In this document: positions 25,281 to 39,019 of the stretch, piece by piece
Numbering within the stretch: the first letter of the stretch is position 1
Layout of the letters: each line of letters starts with the position of its first letter
Assembly: GCA_011754105.1 (NCBI GenBank)
Contig: JAAKDF010000005.1
Coordinates: forward strand, 30,471-94,470
Source: Serratia symbiotica
GTDB taxonomy: Bacteria; Pseudomonadota; Gammaproteobacteria; Enterobacterales; Enterobacteriaceae
Length of the DNA stretch: 64,000 nt
Direction of reading: 5' to 3'
The notes under the pieces: model-generated
Database searches by the model: none
What the model was told of the DNA's origin: nothing
What the model saw: the letters and a program-made list of their open reading frames with translations, nothing else
Made by a program: the position numbers and the translations under genes

Positions 25281-26555
25281 CAATAACACTATCAATCGCG
25301 ACAATAATGTCGGCGGTGGATGTACCCATTTCCATCCAAAGCCCTCCGCCACGCCATCCGCCTTATTATCGAATTCAACCAGAACCCCCGATTTACAACA
25401 ACTAACGCACGCTCAGCGTGACACTCCCTGACATTCTACCTACCCCAGGCCGACAACGTCATTAACCAGCAAACCCTTATGCTCCAAGCCTTCTATGCCC
25501 GCAATCAATGTAAGCTGTTCGCCGAAGAGGCACGCTTTATCGATACTAACACTATCAGCGTCGGTTTTATAGACGGCTCCCAAGACACCATCCGTGCCGA
25601 CCATATCCTGCTCGCCCGCTGATCGCGCCCTTATAATCCGGCGAACGTCAATTTTAACAACCAGCACATTTACGACAGCGACTCGATCCTTCAGCTGCAC
25701 CACTAACCGCGCCATGTGATTATTTACGGTGACGTGGTCATCGGTTGCGAGTACGTTTAGATTTTCCGGGGCTTGAATGTCAAGATGGATCTGATCAATA
25801 CCCGTGATCGTTTTCGATCAGGAAATGGCAGATTCGCTGTCTTATCACCTCTGAAAAAACGGTGTCGTTATCCGCCACAACGAAGAGTTCGAGTAGATCT
25901 AAGGCACTGAAGACGATGTGATTATTTACCTAAAATCAGGCAAGAAAGTGAAGGTGGAATACTTACTGTACGCCAATGACCGTACTGTGAATATCCACTC
26001 ATTAGGGTTGGGAAAAATCGGATTGGAGCCTTACAGCCGCGGCTTGCTGAAAGTAAACAGCATGTACCAAATCACACTAATGCATGTTTATGCGGTAGGT
26101 GATGTGATCGGATACCCAAGTCTGGCATCAGCAGCCTACAATCAGGGCCGTATTGCCGCGCGGGCCATCACTCCCAGCTAAACCAAAGGCCATTTGATCG
26201 AAGACATTCCAACCGGTATTAATACCATTCCGAAAATTAGCTCCGTCGGAAAAACAGAACAAGAACTAATGAAGATGCCATACGAAGTGGGCCGTGCCCA
26301 GTTCAAACATCTGGAACACACACAAATCGCTGGGATTAACGTTGGCTGCCTGAAGATCAGGTTCCATCGTGATACCCAGGAAATCCACTGCTTTGGCAAA
26401 AATGCGGCAGAGATAATCAGCATCGGTCAGTCGACCATGGAACAGAAATTTGAAGGCAATACTCTCAATATTTCGTTAATACTACCTTCAACTATCCAAC
26501 CATGGCCAAAACCTACCAAGTTGCCGCGCTAAACGGCTTAAACCGCCTGTTTTGA
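25281..26555 (+). pseudogene. sthA: Soluble pyridine nucleotide transhydrogenase, degraded
   Basis: [61 protein letters not shown]...[48 protein letters not shown]. Confidence 0.9.
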
Positions 26556-26559
26556 CCCA

Positions 26560-27160
26560 TTGCTAATGTAGTTCTGCATATGTTCGCGGATCTCTTTAAC
26601 CAAGTGTTTATAACGGCGGCGCAACGGAGAACCGGGGCGGTATACCAAGGCAATGGTGCGCTTCGGTTCAGGTTTGTAGCAGTCCAGATAGCAGCTACCA
26701 TATTGCGCAGTGTTTCTAGGCTAGTGGCGCGAAAGTGAGTATCCTCATCCGGCACCTGCCTGAAAATACAATCTCATTGCCTGATCGCGTAGACAGTGGC
26801 TATCTTCTAACATAAGTAATTTCTCTCCCGCTAAATCTGGCATCGCCACAGGCTCACGCTGCGACCAGTGGTGGTCAGAATAATATCGCTAGATGCTTCA
26901 TCGGTTCATCAAATAACGGTACTTCGATAAAGGCTTCCCGTTTCATTTACCTGCGCCAGACTGGCACAGTCCAGCTTTGGAAAAGTGTTATACATTGGGA
27001 TGATTTGTGGCAGCAGATAAGGCCCCACGGTTGGGACCATGCTTATATGCAGCGGCCCAGACATAGCTTCGCCTTGCTAGCTGGCCATATCTTTCAAGAC
27101 GTTGACTTCACGTAGCACGGTACGCGCTTATTCCACTAGCAACACATATGCTTGGATAAG
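26560..27160 (-). pseudogene. oxyR: Hydrogen-peroxide regulator OxyR, N-terminus lost
   Basis: EQARTVLREVNVLKDMA, GEAMSGPLHISMVPTVGPYLLPQIIP, DTHFRATSLETLRNMVAA on the minus strand in several frames. Confidence 0.85.
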
Positions 27161-27164
27161 CAGC

Positions 27165-27600
27165 GACAGAGATATAAAAGTCACCAATGTCTTTCAGCAG
27201 CGTCACCAGATCGGTGGTGTACATTTTAGGCTTGCCACCGTCCGTAGGTAGCAGATCGCTGCGCAGCGCTACGATATCGCGGATGCCGCTTCTTTATCAA
27301 TCGCTAGCGATATCGCGCAATTGATCTGGGCTAGCGTCGATGCAGGTTAGGTGCGAGGCAGCCTCCAAGCCGGTGCCGAGCATTAATTCCCTTAATGATG
27401 CTGTGTGTGCGTTCACTCTCGCCGGAGTTAGCCCCGTAGGTAACTGAAACGAATTTAATTTTGAGGCTGCTTAGCTGATAGATCGATTTCCATATGGTGT
27501 CTTCTATCTCGCGGGTAAGCGGTGGAAAGAACTTGAATGATACGTTAATCTGATCGTTTAACTCCTCCAGACTCTGATTTAGCGCTGCCTGCTAGTTTGC
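27165..27600 (-). pseudogene. metF: Methylenetetrahydrofolate reductase N-terminal fragment
   Basis: LNDQINVSFKFFPPLTREIEDTIWKSIYQLSSLKIKFVSVTYGANSGESERTHSIIKG on the minus strand. Confidence 0.85.
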
Positions 27601-27837
27601 GTGATAAAAACTAATACCCTGTCAGCATCTTATCGATTATTGCACTGCAACAATAAACATCTATACGTTTAGATATTTATAGAGAAATTGCCGCTGGTCG
27701 GTTAAAGAGTCAACAGGAAAGTGGGAGTAATAAGATGATTAATCTTCATCTACTAAGCGAAATAATTTCATGATGAAAACAGCCGTCATTAATTTGGCAG
27801 GAAAAGTGCGGGGGCGCGGTAAAGCGCCCCTAGAGAA

Positions 27838-29100
27838 TTACAGTATTTGCGTCAGAAGGTTTAGGTCTGACTGGATCGCGCTCGCAGTCACATCGCGGCC
27901 AGCGCCGCCCGGCCAACGGATCACCAACGGATTATCGAGATACCAGCGGCTTTCGATAGCGAAAACGTTATCGCACGGCGGCAGCGAAGCCATTGGGTGT
28001 TTAGGACGCACTGCTTTCACACCGACGCGCGCTCCTTACCGTTAGCATCAAAACGTGCTACATGACGCAATACTAGCCCCATTTCTCTGGCAGCGTCAAA
28101 ATGCTGCTGTATTTGCTGATTCAGTACATCACCGTTCTCAAAAAACTGGTCAATGAAACCCTGCTCACAGCCCGCTGGCACTAGCAAATTGACCCGTGCC
28201 TGATTAGGATCAATGAAATAGCCCGCTTCGCGCGCCAAGACCACACATTTGTGCATTATGTCCTGACCAGATAGATAAATTCGTGGGTCTAGTGTCAGTC
28301 AGCCCTTGCTGCTAGGCTTGATCAGACCAATTCGGTGAACGGGACGGTGCCATCGTACTGTAGGAATAGCCAAGACAGAGTGCCGGGGAAAATACCGTTG
28401 ATCTCTATAGTGCTGTCACCGCTGTCGCGTAGATCGTGCACTGTATGGTTGACTGGCCGCAGGCCAGCACCCACGGTAATGTTATACAACCAATGGAGAC
28501 CAGTATTGGCGAAAGCATCGCGGATTTGGCGATAAGTGCCACCGTCCGCCGCCCTGGCCAGCTTATTGACACTAATCACATGAAAACCATAGCTGGCGAA
28601 ATTCGGATATTGCTTAACTAAGTGATCGCTGGCAGTGAGGTCAAGCACCACCAGACCATTAAACGGGTGCGCGCATCCACAAGAACAGCTACTCTTCTTC
28701 CAGCTACTGCGCTTCTTATTTGAAGAACGCCAGCGCGTGGCTAGAGTCTAGCCCACTGTAGTTTAGTAGGCTATGGTAGCTTATCCACCACCCCCGCTAG
28801 ACTGAACTCAAAGTCGCTGCGGGCGGAAATATTCTTCTATTCATGGGCAAATAGTTCTAACCAGCGTGAACCGATATTGCCTTTGCCGAACAACACCATA
28901 ATTATATGTTTTTCAGCGCGGAACAAACTCTGGTGCAAGCCCTGAATCAGTAACCCAGTTGGCCCCTGGCGTAACACCGCCACCAGGCTGATGCCGTCTT
29001 CCGCTTACCAGAAAAACTCGACTTGCTAGTCTTTCAACTGCTAATAGAATCGGTGGCTGTGCAGTGGTTTTTACTTACGCCCGCCCATACCATCGATACC
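27838..29100 (-). pseudogene. metL: Bifunctional aspartokinase/homoserine dehydrogenase II, degraded
   Basis: AREAGYFIDPNQARVNLLVPAG (N-terminal half of the remnant), VISVNKLARAADGGTYRQIRDAFANTGLHWLYNITVGAGLRPVNHTVHDLRDSGDSTIEINGIFPGTLSWLF, VIRWPGGAGRDVTASAIQSDL. Confidence 0.85.
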
Positions 29101-29199
29101 AGTATTAAACTTTCGCTTAATTACCTCTCGCCCGATAGCACAGAGTCCTGCAAAATATACAGGACGCTGCTAGACACTTCAGAGGTATAACACAACTAA

Positions 29200-29776
29200 A
29201 CTAGATTGTGTTCTGGTTTGATCGTCTGCTGCAACGCCGGGCTGAGAAAGGTGTTATCCACCATCACCTGTGCGCCCGACGCCGTATGCGCAGCGTCAAA
29301 AATCGCCGCAATATACACCACCAGCAGCAACGGGTTGTTAGAGAATTCGATCAGCACTAACTTCGGTTTTTGCGCTAACCATGCTGTAGCGCTTTTCCAT
29401 TTCCCTAATTAATAAATAGCCCCCGTTAGGCACCGAGTTTGTTTAGGCTATCAAACAAACTGTAGCTGCCGCCATAGCAGTCATGCGGGGCCACTAGCAG
29501 TTTACCAAGATTCAGCAACAAGGTCGTCACCAGGTGGAGCGTTGACATCCCGCTAGCGGTAATCACCGCACCGCTTCCATATGCTATAACTGCCAACGCA
29601 CGTTGTATCACATTACGCTTGGGGTTACTGCGGCGCGAATAGTCATGAGCGCGTGGCTGGTTGAAACCGATAAAGTTATAAGTGCTAGACAGATGGATCG
29701 GTGGAATAACGCAGCTGTGCTGTTTATAGTCATTCAGGCCGCTGCGCACGGCAATAGTATTTATTTTACACGTCAT
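29200..29776 (-). pseudogene. metB: Cystathionine gamma-synthase, degraded
   Basis: MTCKINTIAVRSGLNDYKQHSCVIPPIHLSSTYNFIGFNQPRAHDYSRRSNPKRNVIQRALA...; 3' part broken. Confidence 0.9.
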
Positions 29777-29835
29777 ACTCAGCTCTTCTGGATATCGGTA
29801 AAGAAGAAGCCTCAAAGATTAGTCGCAATAAATAT

Positions 29836-29867
29836 AGAAGTCAAAACATCTAGCCGTCCAAATATCT
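29836..29867. promoter_or_regulatory. Putative MetJ operator: four degenerate met boxes
   Basis: Tandem octamers agaagtca/aaacatct/agccgtcc/aaatatct versus consensus AGACGTCT (5-6 of 8 matches each) between metB and metJ. Confidence 0.65.
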
Positions 29868-30083
29868 TTGCGTGTATTTTAAGAACCTCCCCTAATACCC
29901 GCTAAAATTAAGTCAGTTTGATATGACGATAGAATGTTAATTAGAACTTATAGATAAAGCCTATTGATCGTCAATACTCAATAAATTGAGTCTCACCAGA
30001 AGGGACATTTATTTAGTGAGAACAGTTAAAATCGGGCATAATTGACCAATTTTGTAATTTTTCTGATAAATCTAGGGTGTCCT

Positions 30084-30401
30084 ATGGCTGAGTGGAACGG
30101 CGAGTATGTCTGCCCTTACGCTGAACACGGTAAAAAAAGCGAGCAAGTAAAAAAAATCACGGTATCCATCCCGCTGAAGGTGCTGAAAATTCTCACCGAC
30201 GAACGAACTCGTCGCCAAGTGAACAACCTGCGCCACGCTACTAACAGCGAATTGCTGTGCGAAGCGTTTCTGCATGCCTTTACCGGCCAGCCGCTACCGA
30301 ATGATGAAGACCTGTGCAAAGAACGCATCGATGAGATACCAGAAGCCGTAAAAGTGCTGATGCGTGAACTGGGTGTCGATCCCAATACCTGGAAATATTA
30401 A
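30084..30401 (+). CDS. metJ: Methionine repressor MetJ
   Basis: [72 protein letters not shown]. Confidence 0.97.
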   Translation: MAEWNGEYVCPYAEHGKKSEQVKKITVSIPLKVLKILTDERTRRQVNNLRHATNSELLCEAFLHAFTGQPLPNDEDLCKERIDEIPEAVKVLMRELGVDPNTWKY

Positions 30402-30429
30402 TGAAAGGGCACCGAAGGTGCCCTTTCAT
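30401..30429. terminator. Hairpin after metJ
   Basis: atgaaagggcacc-gaa-ggtgccctttcat, 13-bp perfect arms. Confidence 0.8.
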
Positions 30430-30446
30430 ATGACTGTAGGATAATC

Positions 30447-30662
30447 TTATTTCTTAGCGCCGAGTACGCTGAAACGCTTGTTGAAGCGGTCTACACGGCC
30501 ACCGGTAGCAACATCACGCTGCTTGCCAGTGTAGAACGGATGGCATGCGCCACAAACATCCAGGTTCAGATCGTGCCCCACAGTAGAGCGAATTTTGATC
30601 ACGTTACCGCAAGAGCAGTTAGCAGTAACTTCTTCGTATTTTGGGTGGATACTTTGCTGCAT
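30447..30662 (-). CDS. rpmE: 50S ribosomal protein L31 (zinc-type)
   Basis: [60 protein letters not shown]. Confidence 0.97.
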   Translation of the reverse strand: MQQSIHPKYEEVTANCSCGNVIKIRSTVGHDLNLDVCGACHPFYTGKQRDVATGGRVDRFNKRFSVLGAKK

Positions 30663-30831
30663 GGGAAACCTCAGTTAAGGCCGTCTCGCTATCCAGCCCT
30701 ATTGTGCCAGATACCACACGTGGTTGATAATAGAATTTGGTATCGAATTATACCAAAGGCGCTAAATTGTACAGAATTAAAAGTACTATGCAATCGGAAA
30801 GGCGTATTTCCCCATGCGCCGTGTAAACTGA

Positions 30832-33057
<2,226 letters not shown>

Positions 33058-33308
33058 TGCCAATAACAGTGCTGATTCAGTGGTTCTAATGTAAACGTTT
33101 ACCATCGAAATGGAGGATGAATGCTAAAAAGCGTTTTCTATTCACAATTTTATGCAAATTAGGTAACAAATTTAGGACATATTCTCTTTAGAATGTAGGC
33201 TCGCTGCATACAGAATATTAAATCGCAAATGACGCTAGACAATAACTATACCGCCCGACAGCAACTCAGTAGTCGCTTAGACGTGGGGCTGACGTAAGGA
33301 GATAATAT

Positions 33309-34315
33309 TTGGAAAATAAGAAAAAATTACCGATATTGACGATGAAAGACGTTGATAAAATAACAGGCGTTTTAACAGAAACCATATCGCCAGCGCTAAT
33401 GAATCCGAAAAAAGTATCAACACTGACGCGTCAGAAAGTGGAACAGGTCGTGCTGGCTTTGCGCTATTCCTTTCGTGGCCTGTCACGCACTATAAAAAGC
33501 CAGGAATCCCGCACTATTTTAGTGATCACTTCAGACATCTGCGATCTATTTTTCGCCGAAGTAATCCAGGGAATATAGCACACTGCTACGAAACAGGGCT
33601 ATTTGGTGATGATCGGCGACTGCGCACACCAACTTCAGCAGAAACACACCTTCTTCTACCTCATAATCATCAAACAGATAGGCAGCATGCTGTTACTAGG
33701 CTCCAACCAGACCCTTAACGTTAGCAAGGAAGAGCAGCGCCATATACCATCGATGGTATATAGCCAACGAAGTTTCCCCGTTGTTGGAATTACCAACAGT
33801 ACATATCAATAACCTAACCGCCGCCTTCGAGGCCGTGCATTATTTATACCAGTTAGTACATCGGCAGATCGCTTATATCACTGGGTCGGAACAGATTTTG
33901 CTAAGCTACTATCGGCTACAAAATTACATGCAATCGTTACGTCGCAATGGCATTAGCGTCGAAATCAGCTATATTAACCGAAGTGACTTTACCTACTAAG
34001 CATGCGCTCAGGCGCTGGCGGCGTTTATGGTTCAGCCTAAACCGCTAACGGCGGTCTTCTGCCATAGGCATGTGATGGCGATAGGCGTACTGTCACAAGC
34101 GAAAAAAATGAACTTGCGGTTGCCGCAATATCTATCAATCGTCGGCTTTGACGACATCGAACTGGCATAATATTGCGTTCCGCCGTGAACCACAGTGGCA
34201 CGGCTACGCTACCATATCGGTAGAAATGTTGGAGCAACTATATGGATAAAAAGTATCGAGTGGCTCGCGGCTATTAGATATAAAGCTGATTATCCGTGGC
34301 AGCAACGCTGCCCCT
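33309..34315 (+). pseudogene. cytR: LacI-family regulator CytR, degraded
   Basis: MKDVDKITGVLTETISPALMNPKKVSTLTRQKVEQVVLALRYS; later fragments in other frames; between priA and ftsN as in other enterics. Confidence 0.85.
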
Positions 34316-34389
34316 AAAAGCTAGTAAAATATATTATTATTCAGTAACATGTTAGACTTATCCCCTAATCATAATACAGCAGAATAATA

Positions 34390-35212
34390 GTGGCACAAAA
34401 AGACTATGTAAGCCGTGGAAACGTGGCAAAAGCTAGGCATAAACCATTTAGCCGTACAAAACGTGGCTCTACCAAGGTCTCCAAAACCTTGCTGGCACTG
34501 TCCGCTGCCCTGCTGGTGATCTTTATTGGTGGCTTCTATTTCATCATGCACAAAAAGCCGAACAGCTTGCCATTGCTGCCAACGCCCAACAACCGTCCAG
34601 GCAATAGCCTGCCACCAAAACCTGAAGAGCGTTGGCGATATATCAAGGAGTTGGAAAACCGCTAGATTGGCGTGAAAACCTCAACCGAACCTACAGCTAG
34701 CGGTGAAGTGAACGCCGAAATTACGCAGACCGCTGAGCAGCAAAAACTGTTAAAACAAATGCAGGCTGATATGCAACAGGGTCCAATACAACTCAATGAG
34801 GTGCCGTACAACACCCATTCACAAGTCACTGCGCGTGGCAATAGCCATCAACAACAGCAGGTCGGATCCAATAAGCAATCTATTTAACAATGGAGCGATC
34901 AGCGCACCGGCTCAGCCTCCGATTGAACCGAAGCTGGCAGTGAAAAGGACATACTTAAGCAGGAAGTTAATACTGAATCTAAACAAAAATGTATGGTGCA
35001 GTGCAGCCCCTTCCGCACTCCCGATCAGGCTGAATCCGTCCGCGCACACTTGGCTTTTGAAGGTATCGAAGGCCACATCACCACCTGTGATGGCTGGAAT
35101 TGTGTCATACTCGGCCCCTACAGCAGCCGCGAAACGGTAGACAAGAATCTCGATCGCCTGCAGGTTATTGGGCCATGTCAAGTTGTATTACCCGCGCCGT
35201 GGGGGGTTGAAA
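34390..35212 (+). pseudogene. ftsN: Cell division protein FtsN split: 91-aa TM+E-domain ORF (34390..34665) and orphan SPOR domain
   Basis: MAQKDYVSRGNVAKA...LLVIFIGGFYFIMHKK...LPPKPEERWRYIKELENR*; SPOR-like [63 protein letters not shown]. Confidence 0.88.
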
Positions 35213-35313
35213 AGCGCCAATTCCCCCCCATTTATTCTCTCAACATTACTCATATTCTCAGCATAAGCAGAGACTATGAGTGCTTTCTTTCTGTATTCAA
35301 CCAGGATATGCTC

Positions 35314-35844
35314 GTGACAACAATAGTAAGCGTTCGTCGCCAAAGCCAGGTAGTAATCGGCGGTGATGGCCAGGCTACCTTGGGTAGTACAGTGATGAAG
35401 GGCAACGTTAAAAAAGTACGTCGCCTGTATAATAACAAAGTGATTGCTGGTTTCGCTGGCGGCACTGCTGACGCTTTCACACTCTTTGAGTTGTTTGAAA
35501 AAAAATTAGAAATGCATCAGGGCCACCTGGTAAAAGCCGCCGTTGAACTGGCGAAAGATTGGCGCACTGATCGCATGTTGCGCAAACTTGAGGCATTGCT
35601 AGCCGTTGCCGATGAACACGCCTCGCTGATTATCACGGGCAACGGTGATGTCATTCAGCCCGAGAACGATTTGATTGCCATCGGCTCCGGTGGCCCATAT
35701 GCCCAAGCTGCGGCGCGAGCGCTGTTAGAAAATACCGAATTGAACGCCCGCGAAATCGTTAGTAAATCTCTCGGTATTGCTGGCGACATCTGTATTTACA
35801 CTAACCATCTCCACACTATTGAAGAATTGCCTTCCAAAGCGTAA
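35314..35844 (+). CDS. hslV: ATP-dependent protease subunit HslV (GTG start)
   Basis: (M)[58 protein letters not shown]. Confidence 0.96.
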   Translation: MTTIVSVRRQSQVVIGGDGQATLGSTVMKGNVKKVRRLYNNKVIAGFAGGTADAFTLFELFEKKLEMHQGHLVKAAVELAKDWRTDRMLRKLEALLAVADEHASLIITGNGDVIQPENDLIAIGSGGPYAQAAARALLENTELNAREIVSKSLGIAGDICIYTNHLHTIEELPSKA

Positions 35845-35856
35845 GGATCAAATACC

Positions 35857-37191
35857 ATGTCTCAAATGACTCCGCGCGAGATCGTCTGCGAGTTGGACAG
35901 CCACATCATTGGCCAACACAAGGCCAAACGTGCTGTCGCCATTGCTCTGCGCAACCGCTGGCGTCGGATGCAGCTCAATGATATCATGCGTCATGAAGTG
36001 ACACCAAAAAACATTTTGATGATTGGCCCGACGGGTGTCGGTAAAACCGAAATCGCCCGCCGTCTGGCGAAGCTGGCCAAAGCACCGTTCATCAAGGTTG
36101 AAGCGACCAAATTCACCGAAGTGGGCTACGTAGGTAAAGAAGTGGACTCCATCATCCGCGATCTAACCGACTCTGCAATCAAAATGGTACGCATACAGTC
36201 GCTCGAGAAAAACCATGCCCATGCCGAAGAGCTGGCTGAAGAATGTATTCTTGATGTCCTAATCCCACCAGCCAAGAACAACTGGGGCCAGTTGGAAGAG
36301 CATAAGGATCCGTCAGCCGCTCGTCAGGCATTTCGTAAGAAACTGCGCGAAGGTCAACTAGACGACAAAGAGATCGAACTCGATCTGGCCGCTACCACGA
36401 TGAACGTGGAAATCATGGCACCTCCGGGCATGGAAGAAATGACCAACCAGTTGCAGTCGATATTCCAAAACCTGGGTAGCCAAAAGCAGAAGCCGCGCAA
36501 ACTGAAGATCAAAGAAGCTTTCAAGCTGCTGGTGGAAGAAGAAGCCGGCAAGCTGGTTAATCCAGAAGAGCTGAAAGAGCAGGCGATCGAGGCAGTCGAG
36601 CAACACGGTATCGTATTTATTGATGAGATCGATAAAATCTGCAAACGTGGTAACCAAAGTTCTGGCCCGGACGTATCGCGTGAAGGCGTGCAGCGCGACC
36701 TGTTGCCGTTGGTAGAAGGATGTACCGTTTCCACCAAGCACGGTATAGTGAAAACCGATCACATCCTATTCATCGCATCAGGCGCATTCCAGACTGCCAA
36801 TCCGTCAGATCTCATCCCAGAATTGCAAGGTCGCCTGCCAATCCGCGTTGAGTTGCAGGCGCTGACCACTGAAGATTTCGAGCGTATCCTGACCGAACCC
36901 AGCGCCTCACTGTCCGAGCAGTATAAAGCACTGCTGGGTACAGAAGGCGTTAACATCGAGTTCACCACTGATGGCATCCGACACATTGCAGAAGCTGCAT
37001 GGCAGGTTAACGAAAACGCCGAAAACATCGGCGCGCGCCGTCTGCACACCGTGCTGGAACGTTTGATGGAGGATATTTCCTACGATACGAGTAAAATTAA
37101 CGGTCAAACTATTACAATCGATGCGGATTATGTGCGTAGTCATCTGGATGAACTGGTTGCGGATGAAGATTTGAGTCGTTTTATCCTATAA
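35857..37191 (+). CDS. hslU: ATP-dependent protease ATPase subunit HslU
   Basis: [55 protein letters not shown]. Confidence 0.97.
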   Translation: MSQMTPREIVCELDSHIIGQHKAKRAVAIALRNRWRRMQLNDIMRHEVTPKNILMIGPTGVGKTEIARRLAKLAKAPFIKVEATKFTEVGYVGKEVDSIIRDLTDSAIKMVRIQSLEKNHAHAEELAEECILDVLIPPAKNNWGQLEEHKDPSAARQAFRKKLREGQLDDKEIELDLAATTMNVEIMAPPGMEEMTNQLQSIFQNLGSQKQKPRKLKIKEAFKLLVEEEAGKLVNPEELKEQAIEAVEQHGIVFIDEIDKICKRGNQSSGPDVSREGVQRDLLPLVEGCTVSTKHGIVKTDHILFIASGAFQTANPSDLIPELQGRLPIRVELQALTTEDFERILTEPSASLSEQYKALLGTEGVNIEFTTDGIRHIAEAAWQVNENAENIGARRLHTVLERLMEDISYDTSKINGQTITIDADYVRSHLDELVADEDLSRFIL

Positions 37192-37201
37192 TCGCTCAAT
37201 T

Positions 37202-37263
37202 ATTGTCCTGTCAGTTATTTATGTGGGAGGTATGTATCCCACATAAATAACTGACAGGACAAT
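37202..37263. terminator. Perfect inverted repeat, 27-bp arms, between hslU and menA
   Basis: attgtcctgtcagttatttatgtggga-ggtatgta-tcccacataaataactgacaggacaat. Confidence 0.75.
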
Positions 37264-37279
37264 TTACTGATAGAAGCGA

Positions 37280-38215
37280 AATATTAACGCATCAATCCCC
37301 ACACCGATCACCACTTAGCTGGAAAGTTTACGACCGCATCCTAACGCTGACTTTCGCCTCTATTGTCGTTGGTTCTGCGATCGCCTCCTGGCATAACAGC
37401 TTGAAGCACGGCGTAGCATTGCTGGCATTTTGACTGCTAGCCTGCTGCAAATTCTCTCTAACCTGGCTAATGACTATCGCGATGCGGTAAAAGGCAGTGA
37501 CAAAGATGATCGTATCTGGCCGTTACGCGGCATGTAGAAAAGTATGATCACCTAGGCGCAGATAAAACGGGCGCTTGTGATAGCAGTAATGTTGATCGCC
37601 ATCGCTGGCCGGCAAGCAGCCCAGCGACATTATCGTAATTCTTATGTTGGGTGTGTATGTTTTCGATCATCGCCGCCATCACTTATACCGTTGTCACCAG
37701 GCTAGGCCTTACGTCTACCTAGGGCTAGGAGACGTATCGGTAATGGCGTTCTTCAGCTGGCTGAGCGTAGCGGGCTACTACCTACAGACGCATAGCTTTA
37801 ACAACGTGGTGATGCTGTAGACCATCGACTGTTGTCTGCTGGCAACAGCGGTGCTCAATATCAACACCCTGCGCGATATCAACAGAGATCGCGCGAACGG
37901 AAAAAACACTTTGGAGGTGTAGTTGGTGCCACAGATGGCGCACGTCTACCACGTGCTGCTGCTGAGCAGTTCTGTGCTTTGCTCTGTTCACCCTGTGCAA
38001 TCTGCACAGTCCGTAGGGCTATCTTTTCTTGCTGGCGATCCCGCTGCTGGTTTGTCATACACTGAGTGTACAACGCGACTTAACGCCAGTGGGCATGAGA
38101 CCGATGCTGGAGCACATGGTCAAGGCGGTGCTGGCGCTGCTAACCAACTTGCTTTTCGCTATCTGCGCGGCACTCAGTTAAAACCCGATGATTGTGCCAA
38201 TAGGGCGAAAAAAGG
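37280..38215 (+). pseudogene. menA: 1,4-dihydroxy-2-naphthoate octaprenyltransferase, degraded
   Basis: LLQILSNLANDYRDAVKGSDKDDRIWPLRGM..., VLNINTLRDINRDRANGKNTLEV; position hslU-menA-rraA. Confidence 0.85.
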
Positions 38216-38256
38216 AATATAATAAACATGCCATTGGCAAACCGATGCAAATTCCT

Positions 38257-38722
38257 ATGAAGTACGATACTTCCGAACTTTTCGGCATCTATTATCATGA
38301 AGAGTCGAATATTTTCAAACCTCTTTTCGCCAATTTTGGCGGGCGTGGGCTTACTTCATTTTGTATGCAGTTCACCATGCTAAACTGCTTTAAGCATAAC
38401 GTCTTGTTGTTTGACCTGCTTGAATAAAACGGCAGGGGCCAAGTGCTATTGATAGACGGTGGTGGGTTCCGTGCGTTGTGCGCTGATCAACGCCGAACTG
38501 TAGCGCCTAGCTACCCTGAACGAATGGGAAGGTATATATGATTTGGAAGAGTTAGAAATCGGTATTCAGGTAATGGCGAAAATCCCGGTAGGCGCAGTTA
38601 GCGGGGGCGTAGGTGAAAGCGATATCCGCGTTAACTTCGGTGGCGTCACTTTCTTCTCCGGAGATTATCTGTACGCCAACAAAATAGGTATTATCCTTTC
38701 CGAAGATCCACTTGATCCTTGA
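38257..38722 (+). pseudogene. rraA: Ribonuclease E inhibitor RraA, degraded
   Basis: [31 protein letters not shown]..., [46 protein letters not shown] in broken frames. Confidence 0.88.
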
Positions 38723-38790
38723 GTAAGCCACAAAAACGAAAATGGCGCACTAAGCGCCATTTTCGTTTTTGTGGCTTACTCAAGGATCAA
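38712..38790. terminator. Perfect inverted repeat, 37-bp arms, spanning convergent rraA/zapB ends
   Basis: ttgatccttgagtaagccacaaaaacgaaaatggcgc-actaa-gcgccattttcgtttttgtggcttactcaaggatcaa. Confidence 0.8.
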
Positions 38791-38960
38791 ACTTCTTCCA
38801 TTTTCTCCAGCAGGTTGCATAGGCAATCTTGCCATACAAGCTACTCTTCTTTTAGTATTTTGTTCTCGCGCAGTAAAGATTCATGGTTAGTAGCCTGCTG
38901 ACAACTGTTTAGCATTATATCTACTCATCACGCAGTCAGTTGCAATTGTTCCTACCGCCA
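38787..38960 (-). pseudogene. zapB: Cell division factor ZapB fragment
   Basis: Minus strand ends LLEKMEEV*; degraded NNHESLLRENKILKEE...W-like upstream; syntenic with rraA. Confidence 0.65.
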
Positions 38961-39019
38961 CCATCAGCAAAAATCGAAAATACCCTCTACCCAAACACCA
39001 CACGATTAACCACTAAAGG

